Below are positions 29,690 through 41,447 of a stretch of 64,000 bases of DNA, one piece after another. Position numbers and translations under genes: made by a program. The stretch spans positions 62,001 through 126,000 of the forward strand of contig NZ_NGVS01000028.1 in assembly GCF_002777975.1 (NCBI RefSeq), written 5' to 3'. The notes under the pieces were generated by a model that was not told where the DNA came from, ran no database searches, and saw only the letters and a list, made by a program, of their open reading frames with translations. The first letter of the stretch is position 1. Each line of letters starts with the position of its first letter. Source of the DNA: Shewanella carassii (GTDB lineage Bacteria; Pseudomonadota; Gammaproteobacteria; Enterobacterales; Shewanellaceae).

Positions 29690-30484
29690 ATGAATAACCG
29701 AATTTTCGGCCTATTGGCCATACTCTTTGTGGGAGCTCTTTCAGGCTGCTCCACGACCCAGTCGCCTACCGGGCGTTCACAGATGTTGCTGTTTTCGCCC
29801 GAGCAGATAAATCTGATGGGCACCGCCTCTTTTGAGCAGATAAAAGCAAAGGAGAAGCAGAGCCAGGACAAGGCCGCCAGTGCCTATGTTGCCTGCGTGG
29901 CGCAGCGTATTACCTCTTTATTGCCGCAACAACATTGGCAATGGGTACTGTTTGACTCGGATCAGGTCAACGCCTTTGCCTTGCCTGGTGGTCATATCGG
30001 TGTCTATACCGGGCTTCTTAAAGTGGCCAACAATGAAGATCAACTGGCAACGGTAATCGGCCATGAGATAGCGCATGTGTTGGCGCAGCACGGTAATGAA
30101 CAGGCCTCACGGGCCCAACTCAGCAATACCGGCATGCAGTTGGCCGGAGCAGCGTTGGGGATGGGGCAGGTAGCTAATGCCGATCTCTACATGGCGGCCT
30201 TGGGGCTTGGGGTGCAGGTGGGCTATATCTTACCCTATGGCCGGGCTCAGGAATCCGAGGCCGATGTGATGGGGTTGGAGCTGATGGCCAGGGCCGGCTT
30301 CGATCCCAGAGCCGGGGTGACCTTATGGCAAAACATGGCCAAGGCGGGGGGCGGTCAGGGGCCGGAGCTCTTATCGACTCATCCATCCAATGAGAACCGC
30401 ATTGCCCAGTTGCGTGATTTACAAGCGCAGATGATGCCGCTCTATCAGGCGAGCAAGGGTAAGTTTCGCTCTTGCCAAAGATGA
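29690..30484 (+). CDS. M48-family periplasmic/outer-membrane metalloprotease lipoprotein
   Basis: 264 residues. Lipoprotein signal with lipobox ALSG-C (Cys20). The zinc motif HEIAH is near residue 125 (VIGHEIAHVLAQHGNEQ) and the third ligand glutamate lies in ESEADVMGLELMARAG. It resembles LoiP/YggG and the catalytic domain of BepA but lacks BepA's TPR half. Such proteases act in envelope protein quality control. Weak ribosome site (GGAAGATAAAAG). Confidence 0.88.
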   Translation: MNNRIFGLLAILFVGALSGCSTTQSPTGRSQMLLFSPEQINLMGTASFEQIKAKEKQSQDKAASAYVACVAQRITSLLPQQHWQWVLFDSDQVNAFALPGGHIGVYTGLLKVANNEDQLATVIGHEIAHVLAQHGNEQASRAQLSNTGMQLAGAALGMGQVANADLYMAALGLGVQVGYILPYGRAQESEADVMGLELMARAGFDPRAGVTLWQNMAKAGGGQGPELLSTHPSNENRIAQLRDLQAQMMPLYQASKGKFRSCQR

Positions 30485-30642
30485 GGTTAACAAAGTCGGC
30501 TTGCTTGGCCCTCAGCCCATTTCGACTTGATACTCGGCGAATGAACAAAGCGTAAGGATACGAATAAGCGCAACACTTGAACCCGGATAAGTGTTACACT
30601 GTGCCGCGAAAAATTCACAGATAAACTGAGAGTAAACTGATT

Positions 30643-32138
<1,496 letters not shown>

Positions 32139-32146
32139 CATTATTT

Positions 32147-32175
32147 AAAAAACCGCCGATTGGCGGTTTTTTTTT
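32147..32175 (+). terminator. Terminator of dapB
   Basis: AAAACCGCC-GAT-TGGCGGTTTT with a long T run. Confidence 0.9.
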
Positions 32176-32326
32176 GAATTTCTCCGCCAAGCTGTAGACG
32201 GAGTGGCATTTATCGTGTAGGATGCGCGGAATTTGTCAAAATTTCGTATTTTAGCGGAAATTGGTACTTTAAACAAAGATAAAAACATTACATTTCAGTG
32301 GCTTGGCTCTTTTCTCGGAGGTCGCG

Positions 32327-33475
32327 TTGACAAAGTCTGCCTTACTCGTACTTGAAGATGGAAGCGTATTTTCCGGCACAGCAATCGGTGCCGATGGGAT
32401 CGCAGTCGGAGAAGTCGTTTTTAACACTTCGATGACCGGATATCAAGAAATCCTCACCGATCCATCTTATTCTCGCCAGATAGTAACTCTAACCTACCCA
32501 CATATCGGTAATACCGGTACCAACAATGAAGACACAGAATCCGATGCAGTTCATGCCTGTGGTCTTATTATTCGTGATCTTCCCCTCCTCGCCAGTAACT
32601 TCCGTAACCAACAATCCCTCAGTGATTACCTCAAAGCCAACAAGGTAGTCGGTATCGCCGATATCGACACCCGTAAGCTGACTCGTATTCTGCGGGAGAA
32701 AGGCGCTCAGGCCGGTTGCATTCTGGTGGGTGAGCAGGACGTAGACAAGGCGCTGGCCGCCGCCAAGGCATTCCCTGGGCTGAAAGGCATGGACTTGGCC
32801 AAGGAAGTGACGACCGACAAGTCTTACACCTGGCGCAAGGGAACCTGGCGTTTGGAGAGCGGCCTGCCGGTCGATACTCCCGAGTCAGAACTCAAGTACA
32901 AGGTAGTGGCTTATGACTACGGCGTGAAGCAGAACATACTGCGAATGCTGGTAGACAGAGGCTGTGATGTGACTGTGGTTCCCGCACAAACGCCTGCCAG
33001 TGAAGTGCTGGCGATGGCACCGGATGGGGTATTCCTCTCCAACGGCCCCGGTGACCCGGAGCCATGTGACTACGCCATCAAGGCGATTCAGCAAATTCTC
33101 GAAACCGATATCCCGGTATTCGGCATCTGCCTTGGCCACCAACTGCTGGCGCTGGCCAACGGTGCCAAGACGCTGAAGATGAAGTTTGGTCACCACGGCG
33201 CTAACCACCCTGTGAGCGATATTGACAAAGGCACTGTGATGATCACCAGCCAGAACCATGGTTTTGCTGCCGATGAAGCCACATTGCCTGCCAACATCAA
33301 GGTGACTCACAAGTCGCTGTTTGATGGCTCACTGCAAGGGATCCACCTGACAGACAAGCCGGCCTTCAGCTTCCAGGGCCACCCTGAAGCGAGTCCGGGG
33401 CCGCACGATTGTGCGCCTCTGTTCGATCACTTTATCGAACTGATTGAGCAATACCGTCACCAAGTCAAGCTGTAA
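32327..33475 (+). CDS. carA: Carbamoyl-phosphate synthase small (glutaminase) subunit
   Basis: 382 residues from a TTG at 32327, preceded by CGGAGG at five-base spacing; this gives exactly the E. coli CarA length and N-terminus ([11 protein letters not shown]). The ATG-like longer frame from 32303 is rejected. Class I glutaminase domain: nucleophile cysteine in GICLGHQLL, His/Glu in [13 protein letters not shown]. It supplies ammonia to CarB for arginine and pyrimidine synthesis. I could not identify convincing arginine or purine operator boxes in the 150-bp leader. Confidence 0.96.
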   Translation: MTKSALLVLEDGSVFSGTAIGADGIAVGEVVFNTSMTGYQEILTDPSYSRQIVTLTYPHIGNTGTNNEDTESDAVHACGLIIRDLPLLASNFRNQQSLSDYLKANKVVGIADIDTRKLTRILREKGAQAGCILVGEQDVDKALAAAKAFPGLKGMDLAKEVTTDKSYTWRKGTWRLESGLPVDTPESELKYKVVAYDYGVKQNILRMLVDRGCDVTVVPAQTPASEVLAMAPDGVFLSNGPGDPEPCDYAIKAIQQILETDIPVFGICLGHQLLALANGAKTLKMKFGHHGANHPVSDIDKGTVMITSQNHGFAADEATLPANIKVTHKSLFDGSLQGIHLTDKPAFSFQGHPEASPGPHDCAPLFDHFIELIEQYRHQVKL

Positions 33476-33498
33476 TCGCCGGGAGAAGATAGAAGAAA

Positions 33499-36400
33499 AT
33501 GCCAAAACGTACTGATATTCAAAGTATTCTTATCCTGGGTGCCGGCCCAATCGTTATCGGTCAGGCCTGTGAGTTTGACTATTCGGGAGCCCAGGCCTGT
33601 AAGGCGCTGAGAGAAGAGGGTTACCGGGTTATTCTGGTGAACTCCAACCCTGCAACCATTATGACAGACCCGGAAATGGCCGATGCCACATACATCGAGC
33701 CTATCCACTGGGAAGTGGTGCGCAACATTATCGCCAAAGAACGCCCCGATGCGATTCTGCCAACCATGGGCGGTCAGACGGCGCTGAACTGCGCCCTGGA
33801 ACTGGAAGCCAAAGGCGTATTGAAAGAGTTTGACGTCGAGATGATCGGTGCCACTGCCGATGCCATTGATAAGGCCGAAGACCGTGCCCGTTTCGACAAG
33901 GCGATGAAGAGTATCGGTCTCGAGTGTCCTCGTGCCGGTATTGCCCACAGCATGGAAGAAGCGCACAAGGTACTGAATGAAGTGGGCTTCCCCTGCATCA
34001 TTCGCCCCTCTTTCACTATGGGCGGCAGCGGTGGCGGTATCGCTTACAACGTCGAAGAGTTTGAAGAGATCTGTACCCGAGGTCTGGACTTGTCGCCGAC
34101 CAATGAACTGCTGATTGACGAGTCGCTGATTGGCTGGAAAGAGTACGAGATGGAAGTGGTGCGCGATCGTAACGATAACTGCATCATAGTCTGCGCCATC
34201 GAAAACTTTGACCCCATGGGTGTACACACAGGTGACTCCATCACAGTTGCACCGGCTCAGACCCTGACCGACAAAGAATATCAACTGATGCGTAACGCCT
34301 CCATGGCGGTGCTGCGGGAAATCGGTGTTGAAACCGGTGGTTCCAACGTGCAGTTTGGTATCAACCCCAAAGATGGTCGCATGGTGATCATCGAGATGAA
34401 CCCACGGGTATCGCGCTCATCTGCGCTGGCCTCCAAGGCGACCGGTTTCCCGATTGCCAAGGTTGCGGCCAAGCTGGCGGTGGGCTTTACCCTGGATGAG
34501 CTGATGAACGACATTACCGGCGGTTTGACTCCGGCTTCGTTCGAGCCTTCTATCGACTATGTGGTTACCAAAATTCCTCGCTTCAACTTCGAGAAGTTTG
34601 CCGGCTCCAACGACCGCCTGACCACTCAGATGAAGTCTGTCGGTGAAGTGATGGCCATCGGCCGTACCTTCCAGGAGTCGATGCAAAAAGCTCTGCGCGG
34701 CCTGGAAACCGGGATGACAGGTTTTGACCCTATCGTGGATATCAACGAGCCGGAAGCCCTGGCCAAGATACGTTACGAGTTGCAGGATGTGGGCCCTGAG
34801 CGTCCTTGGTATATCGCCGATGCTTTCCGCGCCGGTATGTCTATGGAAGGTATCCGTCGCATCACCAACATAGACCCTTGGTTCCTGGTGCAGATTGAAG
34901 ATCTGGTGCTGCAGGAAGAGAAGGTCAAGGAAAGCGGCTGGAGCGGTCTTACCCAGGAGTTCCTGCGCAAGTTGAAGCGTAAAGGTTTCTCCGATGCGCG
35001 CCTGGCGTCACTGCTGGGGGTTTCTGAAAGTGAAGTGCGCAAACTGCGTCACAAGTATGAACTCTTCCCTGTCTACAAGCGGGTAGATACCTGCGCCGCC
35101 GAGTTCGCCACGGATACCGCCTACATGTACTCCACCTACGAGGAAGAGTGTGAGGCCAATCCGTCCGATAAAGACAAGATCATGGTGATAGGTGGCGGCC
35201 CTAACCGTATCGGTCAGGGTATCGAGTTCGACTACTGTTGTGTGCATGCGGCGCTGGCGATGCGTGAAGACGGTTATGAAACCATTATGGTTAACTGTAA
35301 CCCTGAAACCGTTTCCACCGACTATGACACCTCTGACAGACTCTACTTTGAACCTGTTACCCTGGAAGACGTACTGGAAATCGTGCGGGTTGAGCAGCCC
35401 AAAGGGGTTATCGTGCAGTATGGTGGCCAAACGCCACTGAAACTGGCCCGCGCCCTGGAAGCCGCAGGTGTGCCCATCATAGGAACCAGCCCGGATGCCA
35501 TCGACCGCGCCGAAGACCGTGAGCGCTTCCAACAAGCGGTTGAACGTTTGGGGCTGAAACAGCCTGAAAACAGCACAGTGACCAATCTGGAGCAGGCGGT
35601 ACTGGATGCCGAGCGTATAGGTTACCCTCTGGTGGTTCGTCCCTCCTATGTATTGGGTGGCCGGGCGATGGAAATCGTCTACGATGAGCAGGATCTGCGC
35701 CGTTACTTCAACGAAGCCGTGAGCGTATCCAACGAGTCGCCGGTACTGCTGGACCGCTTCCTGGATGACGCCACCGAAGTAGACGTGGACGCCATCTGCG
35801 ATGGTAAAGATGTGGTTATCGGCGGCATCATGGAGCATATCGAACAGGCCGGTGTTCACTCAGGTGACTCAGGTTGTTCACTGCCTCCTTACACTCTCTC
35901 CAAGGCGATTCAGGATGAGATGCGCGAGCAGGTACGCAAGCTGGCGCTGGAACTGGGCGTTGTTGGTCTGATGAACGTGCAGTTTGCGGTCAAGAGCGAC
36001 GTGATTTACCTGATTGAGGTGAACCCGCGTGCCGCCCGCACAGTGCCTTTCGTATCCAAGGCCACAGGCGTGCCTCTGGCCAAGATTGCCGCCCGGGTAA
36101 TGGCCGGTACTTCACTGGCCGAACAGCAACATACTCAGGAAGTGATCCCGCCTTACTACTCAGTGAAGGAAGTGGTTCTGCCGTTCAACAAGTTCCCGGG
36201 TGTTGACCCGCTGCTCGGCCCTGAAATGCGCTCTACCGGTGAGGTGATGGGGGTGGGTGATACCTTCGCCGAAGCCTACGCCAAGGCGCAACTGGGCTCA
36301 GTGAAGGATGTACCCAAGTCAGGCCGCGCCCTGTTGTCTGTTCGTCACAGCGACAAGAAGCGGGTTTCGGATCTGGCGGCCAAGCTGATTGAACTCGGCT

Positions 36401-36720
36401 ATGAGCTGGATGCCACCCACGGTACGGCTGTGGTGCTGGGTGAAGCGGGTATCAATCCTCGCTTGGTGAACAAGGTGCATGAAGGTCGTCCACACATTCT
36501 TGACCGGATCAAGAACGGTGAATACACCTACATAGTGAATACCACGGAGGGTCGTCAGGCCATCGAGGATTCCAGACAGCTGCGCCGCGGCGCGCTGCAG
36601 CACAAGGTGAATTACACCACCACCATGAATGCGGCTTTTGCAACCTGTATGGCCCATGATGCCGACGACAGAAGCAATGTTGCCTCGGTGCAGGAACTGC
36701 ACGCCAGAGTCAACAAGTAA
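33499..36720 (+). CDS. carB: Carbamoyl-phosphate synthase large subunit
   Basis: 1073 residues, same as E. coli. Two homologous ATP-grasp halves: [17 protein letters not shown] at the start of the first, [17 protein letters not shown] near residue 560 for the second. Each half has its [10 protein letters not shown] or [11 protein letters not shown] block, and a C-terminal allosteric domain follows. Forms carbamoyl phosphate from bicarbonate, ATP and ammonia channelled from CarA. 23 bp after carA, ribosome site GGGAGAAG. Confidence 0.98.
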   Translation: MPKRTDIQSILILGAGPIVIGQACEFDYSGAQACKALREEGYRVILVNSNPATIMTDPEMADATYIEPIHWEVVRNIIAKERPDAILPTMGGQTALNCALELEAKGVLKEFDVEMIGATADAIDKAEDRARFDKAMKSIGLECPRAGIAHSMEEAHKVLNEVGFPCIIRPSFTMGGSGGGIAYNVEEFEEICTRGLDLSPTNELLIDESLIGWKEYEMEVVRDRNDNCIIVCAIENFDPMGVHTGDSITVAPAQTLTDKEYQLMRNASMAVLREIGVETGGSNVQFGINPKDGRMVIIEMNPRVSRSSALASKATGFPIAKVAAKLAVGFTLDELMNDITGGLTPASFEPSIDYVVTKIPRFNFEKFAGSNDRLTTQMKSVGEVMAIGRTFQESMQKALRGLETGMTGFDPIVDINEPEALAKIRYELQDVGPERPWYIADAFRAGMSMEGIRRITNIDPWFLVQIEDLVLQEEKVKESGWSGLTQEFLRKLKRKGFSDARLASLLGVSESEVRKLRHKYELFPVYKRVDTCAAEFATDTAYMYSTYEEECEANPSDKDKIMVIGGGPNRIGQGIEFDYCCVHAALAMREDGYETIMVNCNPETVSTDYDTSDRLYFEPVTLEDVLEIVRVEQPKGVIVQYGGQTPLKLARALEAAGVPIIGTSPDAIDRAEDRERFQQAVERLGLKQPENSTVTNLEQAVLDAERIGYPLVVRPSYVLGGRAMEIVYDEQDLRRYFNEAVSVSNESPVLLDRFLDDATEVDVDAICDGKDVVIGGIMEHIEQAGVHSGDSGCSLPPYTLSKAIQDEMREQVRKLALELGVVGLMNVQFAVKSDVIYLIEVNPRAARTVPFVSKATGVPLAKIAARVMAGTSLAEQQHTQEVIPPYYSVKEVVLPFNKFPGVDPLLGPEMRSTGEVMGVGDTFAEAYAKAQLGSVKDVPKSGRALLSVRHSDKKRVSDLAAKLIELGYELDATHGTAVVLGEAGINPRLVNKVHEGRPHILDRIKNGEYTYIVNTTEGRQAIEDSRQLRRGALQHKVNYTTTMNAAFATCMAHDADDRSNVASVQELHARVNK

Positions 36721-36748
36721 ACGCTGTCAGTCAGTAACTGAAACTGAC

Positions 36749-36779
36749 CAGGCCACCCATTAGGGTGGCCTGTTTTTTT
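36749..36779 (+). terminator. Terminator of carAB
   Basis: CAGGCCACCC-ATTA-GGGTGGCCTG followed by seven T. Confidence 0.92.
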
Positions 36780-37008
36780 ATAGGTCGGATGATTTCTTGG
36801 GAAGGTGCGGACAGGCCCCGGCATACATTCAGTCAGATGCCTTGAACGCCAATTGCTGTGCAAGCCACTCTCTACAAAAAAGAACGCCGCGAAGACTTAT
36901 TCGCACCTTCCCTTGGCTTTGGGATCTTGGCGGCTCTTGCTAAACTCGCCATTATCAAGGCGTTTCATTTAAGATGCTGCAATCAAGATGTTTCAGGGAA
37001 AGGAAGTG

Positions 37009-39933
37009 ATGATACTCGAGTCTGTCTCAAAGGAGCCCAAGGGCCGGGAAAGCGCTGTGGGGCGAGTCAAAGGGTTGTTCAACCGGCGGCGTAACACGCA
37101 GGCTCTGGCCTTAAGCCTTGGCTTGGCTTTGAGCCTCGGCAGCAACGGCGTGCGGGCCGATATCAACACCGTGCCTTTGGTGGCACCCTTGTATCACGGC
37201 GGCGAACTGCTGCAAAAGCAGCTGTTTAAAGGGTTGGAGCTCAGTGTCACCACAGGGCGCGATCTGGCGATATTTTCTGTTGCCGGTATGAGCCTGGATG
37301 CCTACATTTTAACGCTGCCGCTCGATGCGCCGACCAAGGCCAGGGTCATAGCCCGGCTGTCGGATCCTTTCTACAGCATCCCCCTTGGGCATTTTCTCTA
37401 CCTTTTTTACGACAGATACAGCCGCGCCGAGAACCGGGATCAGTTCCGGGATTATCTGCTGAGCCAATACAGCAAGGAGCAAATCGCCCCCTGGCAGCAT
37501 TCGCTGTTCAGCCTGGAAGAGCAGGTTAAAGACAACACCGAACCGACCGCTGAAGCCAATGACAGACGCGAGGGCATGACGCTCAATCGCCAGTTGGTTA
37601 CCATGTTGGTGACTATCTATGATCGCCTGTTCAACAATGATGACTGGGCCCTTGGCAAGATACTGCCGGAGCATTACCGCTATCTTGGCAACACCCCTGA
37701 AGATTTGGCGCTGATTGCCGACATTCAGCCGCTGATCATCAATGAGATTGGCAAGTATGTCGGCAGTCTGCCTGAGGGGGATATGCGCAGCGCCCTCGAG
37801 CTGATTATTGAAGATGGCAAGGCGGAAAATGCCGCCAAGGTAAACAACAAGGCGCAGGCGATAACCGTTACTCTTATCGACTTTGTCCGTCTCAATGTGC
37901 TCAAGGCCTATCGCCAATATGCATTACCGGCGCAGCGGGCAAAAGCCTTTTCGGCCTGGATGCAGGCCAGTCTCAAGGAAGATCCCAAGGGGCTGAGTGA
38001 TTTTCTGGCAAGTTGGAGTCAACGCCCAAGAGCGGTGCAGATAACGGTAGATGGCTTGAGCCAGGGACTGATGCAGGCGTTGGTTGCACCCAATTCCGGC
38101 CCTTATCTCAAAGAAGTACTTGCCAGGGACGCGGCTTTGTCGCAACTCACGCCCGCGTCAGCCAAGGGGCGGCCGCAGCACACTCCCAAACAGGACTTTT
38201 TGCGTCAGCTGGTGAAAAATGGCGCCACCGACCAGTACTATCTGCCGTTTTTCAAGTCACTCTATCGCCGGAGTGAGAATGGCATAGCCACAGGAGGCAT
38301 CTCTTCCACGCCGACCATCAGTGTGCGCAATCTGCCGATTATCAAGACAGGCGCCGCAGTGTCCGGTAAGGGCGGCACAGGGATCCCCAATTTTCACTTT
38401 GTCGATCGCACCCGTGACCGGGCCTATTACTTTTTCGGCAACGACGCCCTGCAGCTCGAAAATCTGGTGGAGAGCCGCGGCATGCGTACCATGTTCGACC
38501 GGCTGAATTATCTCAAGACCTTAAACTGCAACGCCCAATATGACTGGAACGCCCAGACCAGTTTCGATGCCCTGGTCAATCTGGGGCTGGGGGAAGCGAT
38601 CCGTGATTTTGGTGAGCAGCGCTGTCTCAATGAGTTGTCGCTGCGCGCCGAAGCCGAGAGGGACTTGCAACATAGCGTGGCGGCGGTTCGCAAGCAACTC
38701 GAGGCCTACGACAAGATGGGGGCCTGGCGGCTGTTTTCCCGCATGAGCTTGCGGGGTAAGCTCAATGAACAGCTCAATGAGCTGGCCTTGCTGAGTGAGC
38801 AGGCAATGCCGGACTATCTGCTTATTTATAACCCCTGGCCGGATCACTTCGCTCATTTCAAGGGGCCGTTCAGCGACGAAATCATAGCGCCGACCGGTGA
38901 GCTTAACCGCCTCGATTACTGGCTCGGCCGTCTGGACAAGGTGTATCGGGACGCGGGTATCTATCCGCAGACGCTGTGGGGCATGGCCGGCGATCATGGT
39001 TTGGCACCTGTGTATCACACCCTTAACCCTGAACTGGTGCTGCAAGATGCGCTCAAGCAGCGCGGGGTCGAGCTCAAGATAAGCAAAATCTCCTCTGATG
39101 AAGGAGAAGGTCCCAAGATAACCAACAACCTCAATCCGCCTTCACTGCATGGGGTAGATTTGGTGATAGCCTCCACTGCCGGTGGCAACTATATGCTGGA
39201 CTTCTTTAACTCGGACCGAGGTTGGCAGCTGCAACCTCTGTATCAAGAGTTGACCCGTTTTAAGGTTAAAGAAGGCAAGGCGCTGGATATGGTCAGCCTG
39301 CTTGCCGATGAGTTGCAGGAATCGCTGGATTATCTGGTGGTGCGCCAAAGCGATTGTACGCTTGATAGCTGCTCTGTGCGTTTGGTGGGATACAGAAACG
39401 GGCAGCGCCGCGATGAAATGATCAGTCGTGAATCGGGCGTTATCCGTTATCAAGCGCTGGATGCTAAGGGCGCGCCTGAGCTGCTGGCACTGGCTCAGAG
39501 TAACCCTTATCTGTTGCCGCTGTCTGATGTTCAGTTATCGGCCAAACAACAACTGCTCGAATTGTGCCTGGGGAGTGCCAAGGGCTGCAGCGCCGATCAG
39601 TGGCGCAATCTGGCGGCCATGAGTCCCAGACCCGATGCCGTGGTGCAGCTGGCACATCTCTATGATGAAGATAGGGCCGGCACCATCAACCTCTTCCCCA
39701 AAGAGGGATTTGGCTATAACACCCTGGTGCCGGGGCGTCATGCGGGCGAGCATTATCTGGAAAAAGATGCCTTCATAGGTTTCTGGGGCGAGCCTAGCAA
39801 ACCCGGCCAGAGATTGGGGCCGCTGGATAACGGCTCACTGGCACCGACTTTGTATCAGTACCTTACCGGTGAGCAGGTCGAGGTAGGAGACAATGGTTGG
39901 GGCTATCCCTCTGTGCTTTCGAGTCTTAACTGA
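37009..39933 (+). CDS. Large exported alkaline-phosphatase-superfamily protein (phosphodiesterase/nucleotide-pyrophosphatase-like)
   Basis: 974 residues from the ATG at 37009, with GGGAAAGGAAG just upstream; an ATG at 36988 precedes that site. An N-terminal basic stretch (FNRRR) and hydrophobic core ending GVRA-D predict export. Metal-site motifs of the superfamily appear late: PDHFAHFKGP with D612 and H616, fitting the PDxxGHxxGP pattern of type I phosphodiesterases. GDHG at D662-H663 and a C-terminal RHAGEHY histidine follow. GGTGIPNFHFVDR near residue 450 may hold the nucleophile threonine. The first 430 residues are mostly helical and unlike standard family members. Substrate unknown; single gene. 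Confidence 0.72.
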   Translation: MILESVSKEPKGRESAVGRVKGLFNRRRNTQALALSLGLALSLGSNGVRADINTVPLVAPLYHGGELLQKQLFKGLELSVTTGRDLAIFSVAGMSLDAYILTLPLDAPTKARVIARLSDPFYSIPLGHFLYLFYDRYSRAENRDQFRDYLLSQYSKEQIAPWQHSLFSLEEQVKDNTEPTAEANDRREGMTLNRQLVTMLVTIYDRLFNNDDWALGKILPEHYRYLGNTPEDLALIADIQPLIINEIGKYVGSLPEGDMRSALELIIEDGKAENAAKVNNKAQAITVTLIDFVRLNVLKAYRQYALPAQRAKAFSAWMQASLKEDPKGLSDFLASWSQRPRAVQITVDGLSQGLMQALVAPNSGPYLKEVLARDAALSQLTPASAKGRPQHTPKQDFLRQLVKNGATDQYYLPFFKSLYRRSENGIATGGISSTPTISVRNLPIIKTGAAVSGKGGTGIPNFHFVDRTRDRAYYFFGNDALQLENLVESRGMRTMFDRLNYLKTLNCNAQYDWNAQTSFDALVNLGLGEAIRDFGEQRCLNELSLRAEAERDLQHSVAAVRKQLEAYDKMGAWRLFSRMSLRGKLNEQLNELALLSEQAMPDYLLIYNPWPDHFAHFKGPFSDEIIAPTGELNRLDYWLGRLDKVYRDAGIYPQTLWGMAGDHGLAPVYHTLNPELVLQDALKQRGVELKISKISSDEGEGPKITNNLNPPSLHGVDLVIASTAGGNYMLDFFNSDRGWQLQPLYQELTRFKVKEGKALDMVSLLADELQESLDYLVVRQSDCTLDSCSVRLVGYRNGQRRDEMISRESGVIRYQALDAKGAPELLALAQSNPYLLPLSDVQLSAKQQLLELCLGSAKGCSADQWRNLAAMSPRPDAVVQLAHLYDEDRAGTINLFPKEGFGYNTLVPGRHAGEHYLEKDAFIGFWGEPSKPGQRLGPLDNGSLAPTLYQYLTGEQVEVGDNGWGYPSVLSSLN

Positions 39934-40177
39934 GATGAATTTATTATCGTCGGTGCCACAGAAACAGAGATTTTTGTCGCCATCACTGGCAAGCCTGCCA
40001 TGCCTTAGGTAAGCTTGTAGCCAAGATGAATTGAGTTTTGGCCGGTGTGTTCTCCGGTATTCCGCTATGCATCCCTGGCGCCGCAGACAAAATGGCGCCC
40101 ATTCACCCGAAAAATGAGTCTCTGTTGGCCCTTGGCTGACGGAGGCTGCTTTTGTTTGACAGGAGACGAAAGAGATT
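39934..40177. other. Intergenic region upstream of greA
   Basis: About 240 bases, no ORF. It presumably holds the greA promoter; I see no element that I would place exactly. Confidence 0.35.
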
Positions 40178-40654
40178 ATGAACAAGGTTCCCATGACCCT
40201 GGTTGGGGCAGAACAGTTGCGCAAAGAACTGGATATACTCAAGTTTGATCGCCGTCCCAAGATCACCGAGGCAATTGCCGCGGCGCGTGAACTGGGGGAT
40301 TTGAAAGAAAACGCCGAATACCATGCCGCCCGTGAAGAGCAAGGCATTTGCGAAGCCCGTATCCGCGATATCGAAGGCAAACTGTCCAACGCCCAGATCA
40401 TTGATGTGACCAAGATGCCCAACAATGGCCGGATCATCTTTGGTTCTACCGTGACCATACTGAACCTGGACACAGATGCCGAAGTGACTTACCGCATTGT
40501 CGGTGACGATGAGGCGAATATCAAAGAGAACCTGATCTCGGTGAACTCCCCCATTGCCCGTGGCCTTATCGGTAAAAATCTGGGGGATGAAGTCAATATT
40601 CAAACTCCCGGTGGCCTGGCAGAATATGAAGTTGTCGCCGTCGAATATATCTGA
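40178..40654 (+). CDS. greA: Transcription elongation factor GreA
   Basis: 158 residues. The N-terminal coiled coil carries the tip acidic residues ([16 protein letters not shown] near residue 42). The C-terminal FKBP-like domain ends with [15 protein letters not shown]. Stimulates RNA cleavage in backtracked RNA polymerase. Ribosome site AGGAGACG lies rather far (13 bases) from the ATG. Confidence 0.97.
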   Translation: MNKVPMTLVGAEQLRKELDILKFDRRPKITEAIAAARELGDLKENAEYHAAREEQGICEARIRDIEGKLSNAQIIDVTKMPNNGRIIFGSTVTILNLDTDAEVTYRIVGDDEANIKENLISVNSPIARGLIGKNLGDEVNIQTPGGLAEYEVVAVEYI

Positions 40655-40664
40655 TTGCGTTATC

Positions 40665-40688
40665 AAGCCGCCTCCGGGCGGCTTTTTT
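40665..40688 (+). terminator. Terminator of greA
   Basis: AAGCCGCC-TCC-GGGCGGCTT followed by TTTT. Confidence 0.9.
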
Positions 40689-40761
40689 GTGCAAGATGGA
40701 CAAAGTTTAATTTGCCCGTCAGGGCTTGAAAGACTAGCATCCGCCCAAATAACCATTATCA

Positions 40762-41328
40762 ATGGACACCTTGTTGCTGAAAATCATGCGCCTCTTTACC
40801 CTGCTGATCGCCATAGGTCTGCTGGGAAATGTGTATTCCGGGATTGCCTCAGATGCAACTTGGAAGGCGTTTGAACAGGCTTTGCCCGAGCTCAGTCAGC
40901 AAGATGCTGACAAAGAGCCGTTGTCCATAGCTTCATCTACCTCAGTTGGTCAGGAGTCTCAAGTCCAAGAGGCCCGGTATCACAAGTTTGGCAAGCATGA
41001 TGCTAGTGGCAGAGCTGAGGTGGATGGCAAGGTTTCCCTGTCTGACTTATCCAAGTTGCTGCGCTCCGAGCAGGGCGACCAACTCTATTCTGCCCCTGGT
41101 GCTCGTCTGCGCTGTCTCAGTATGGCCGCTCAGCAGGATGTGCCCGAGCCGCCCTATGAATTGGCGTTTGAAATCGCTATGCCACCGGCGCCAGTGCTCA
41201 GCATAGGTTTTGCCGAGCAGTTGCCTATCGAGCTGAATTGGACCTTAACGCACCCCGGGGCTGGTTTGCGCCTTGGGGGCTGGAAAGACGCCAACCTCCG
41301 CTATCGCTTCAGTCAGCAGGCCGCCTGA
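40762..41328 (+). CDS. Unrecognised exported protein upstream of secD
   Basis: 188 codons from 40762, or 180 from the ATG at 40786; neither has a good Shine-Dalgarno. An N-terminal hydrophobic segment (LFTLLIAIGLLGNVYSGIA) predicts a signal peptide or anchor. The rest is soluble. The stretch DGKVSLSDLSKLLRSE is EF-hand-like in tone, but I would not call calcium binding. A Pro-rich beta stretch (DVPEPPYELAFEIAMPPAPV) follows. No family recognised. It lies about 120 bp before secD on the same strand, so a role linked to the SecDF pair is possible but unproven. Confidence 0.6.
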   Translation: MDTLLLKIMRLFTLLIAIGLLGNVYSGIASDATWKAFEQALPELSQQDADKEPLSIASSTSVGQESQVQEARYHKFGKHDASGRAEVDGKVSLSDLSKLLRSEQGDQLYSAPGARLRCLSMAAQQDVPEPPYELAFEIAMPPAPVLSIGFAEQLPIELNWTLTHPGAGLRLGGWKDANLRYRFSQQAA

Positions 41329-41447
41329 CGCTCTCTACCGGGCTTTTCTGTCCGGATTTCACTTCATCTGTTGTCAGTCACTCCGTCATTGGATGGCTGC
41401 GACTGTGATATGTGGCTTAAGCCACGAGTCGAAAAGAGAGCATAAAT

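Noticed and set aside
36858..37094. 78-codon frame overlapping the start of the phosphatase-superfamily gene
   Set aside because: Overlaps the signal-peptide region of the real gene in another frame and has no homology-like features.
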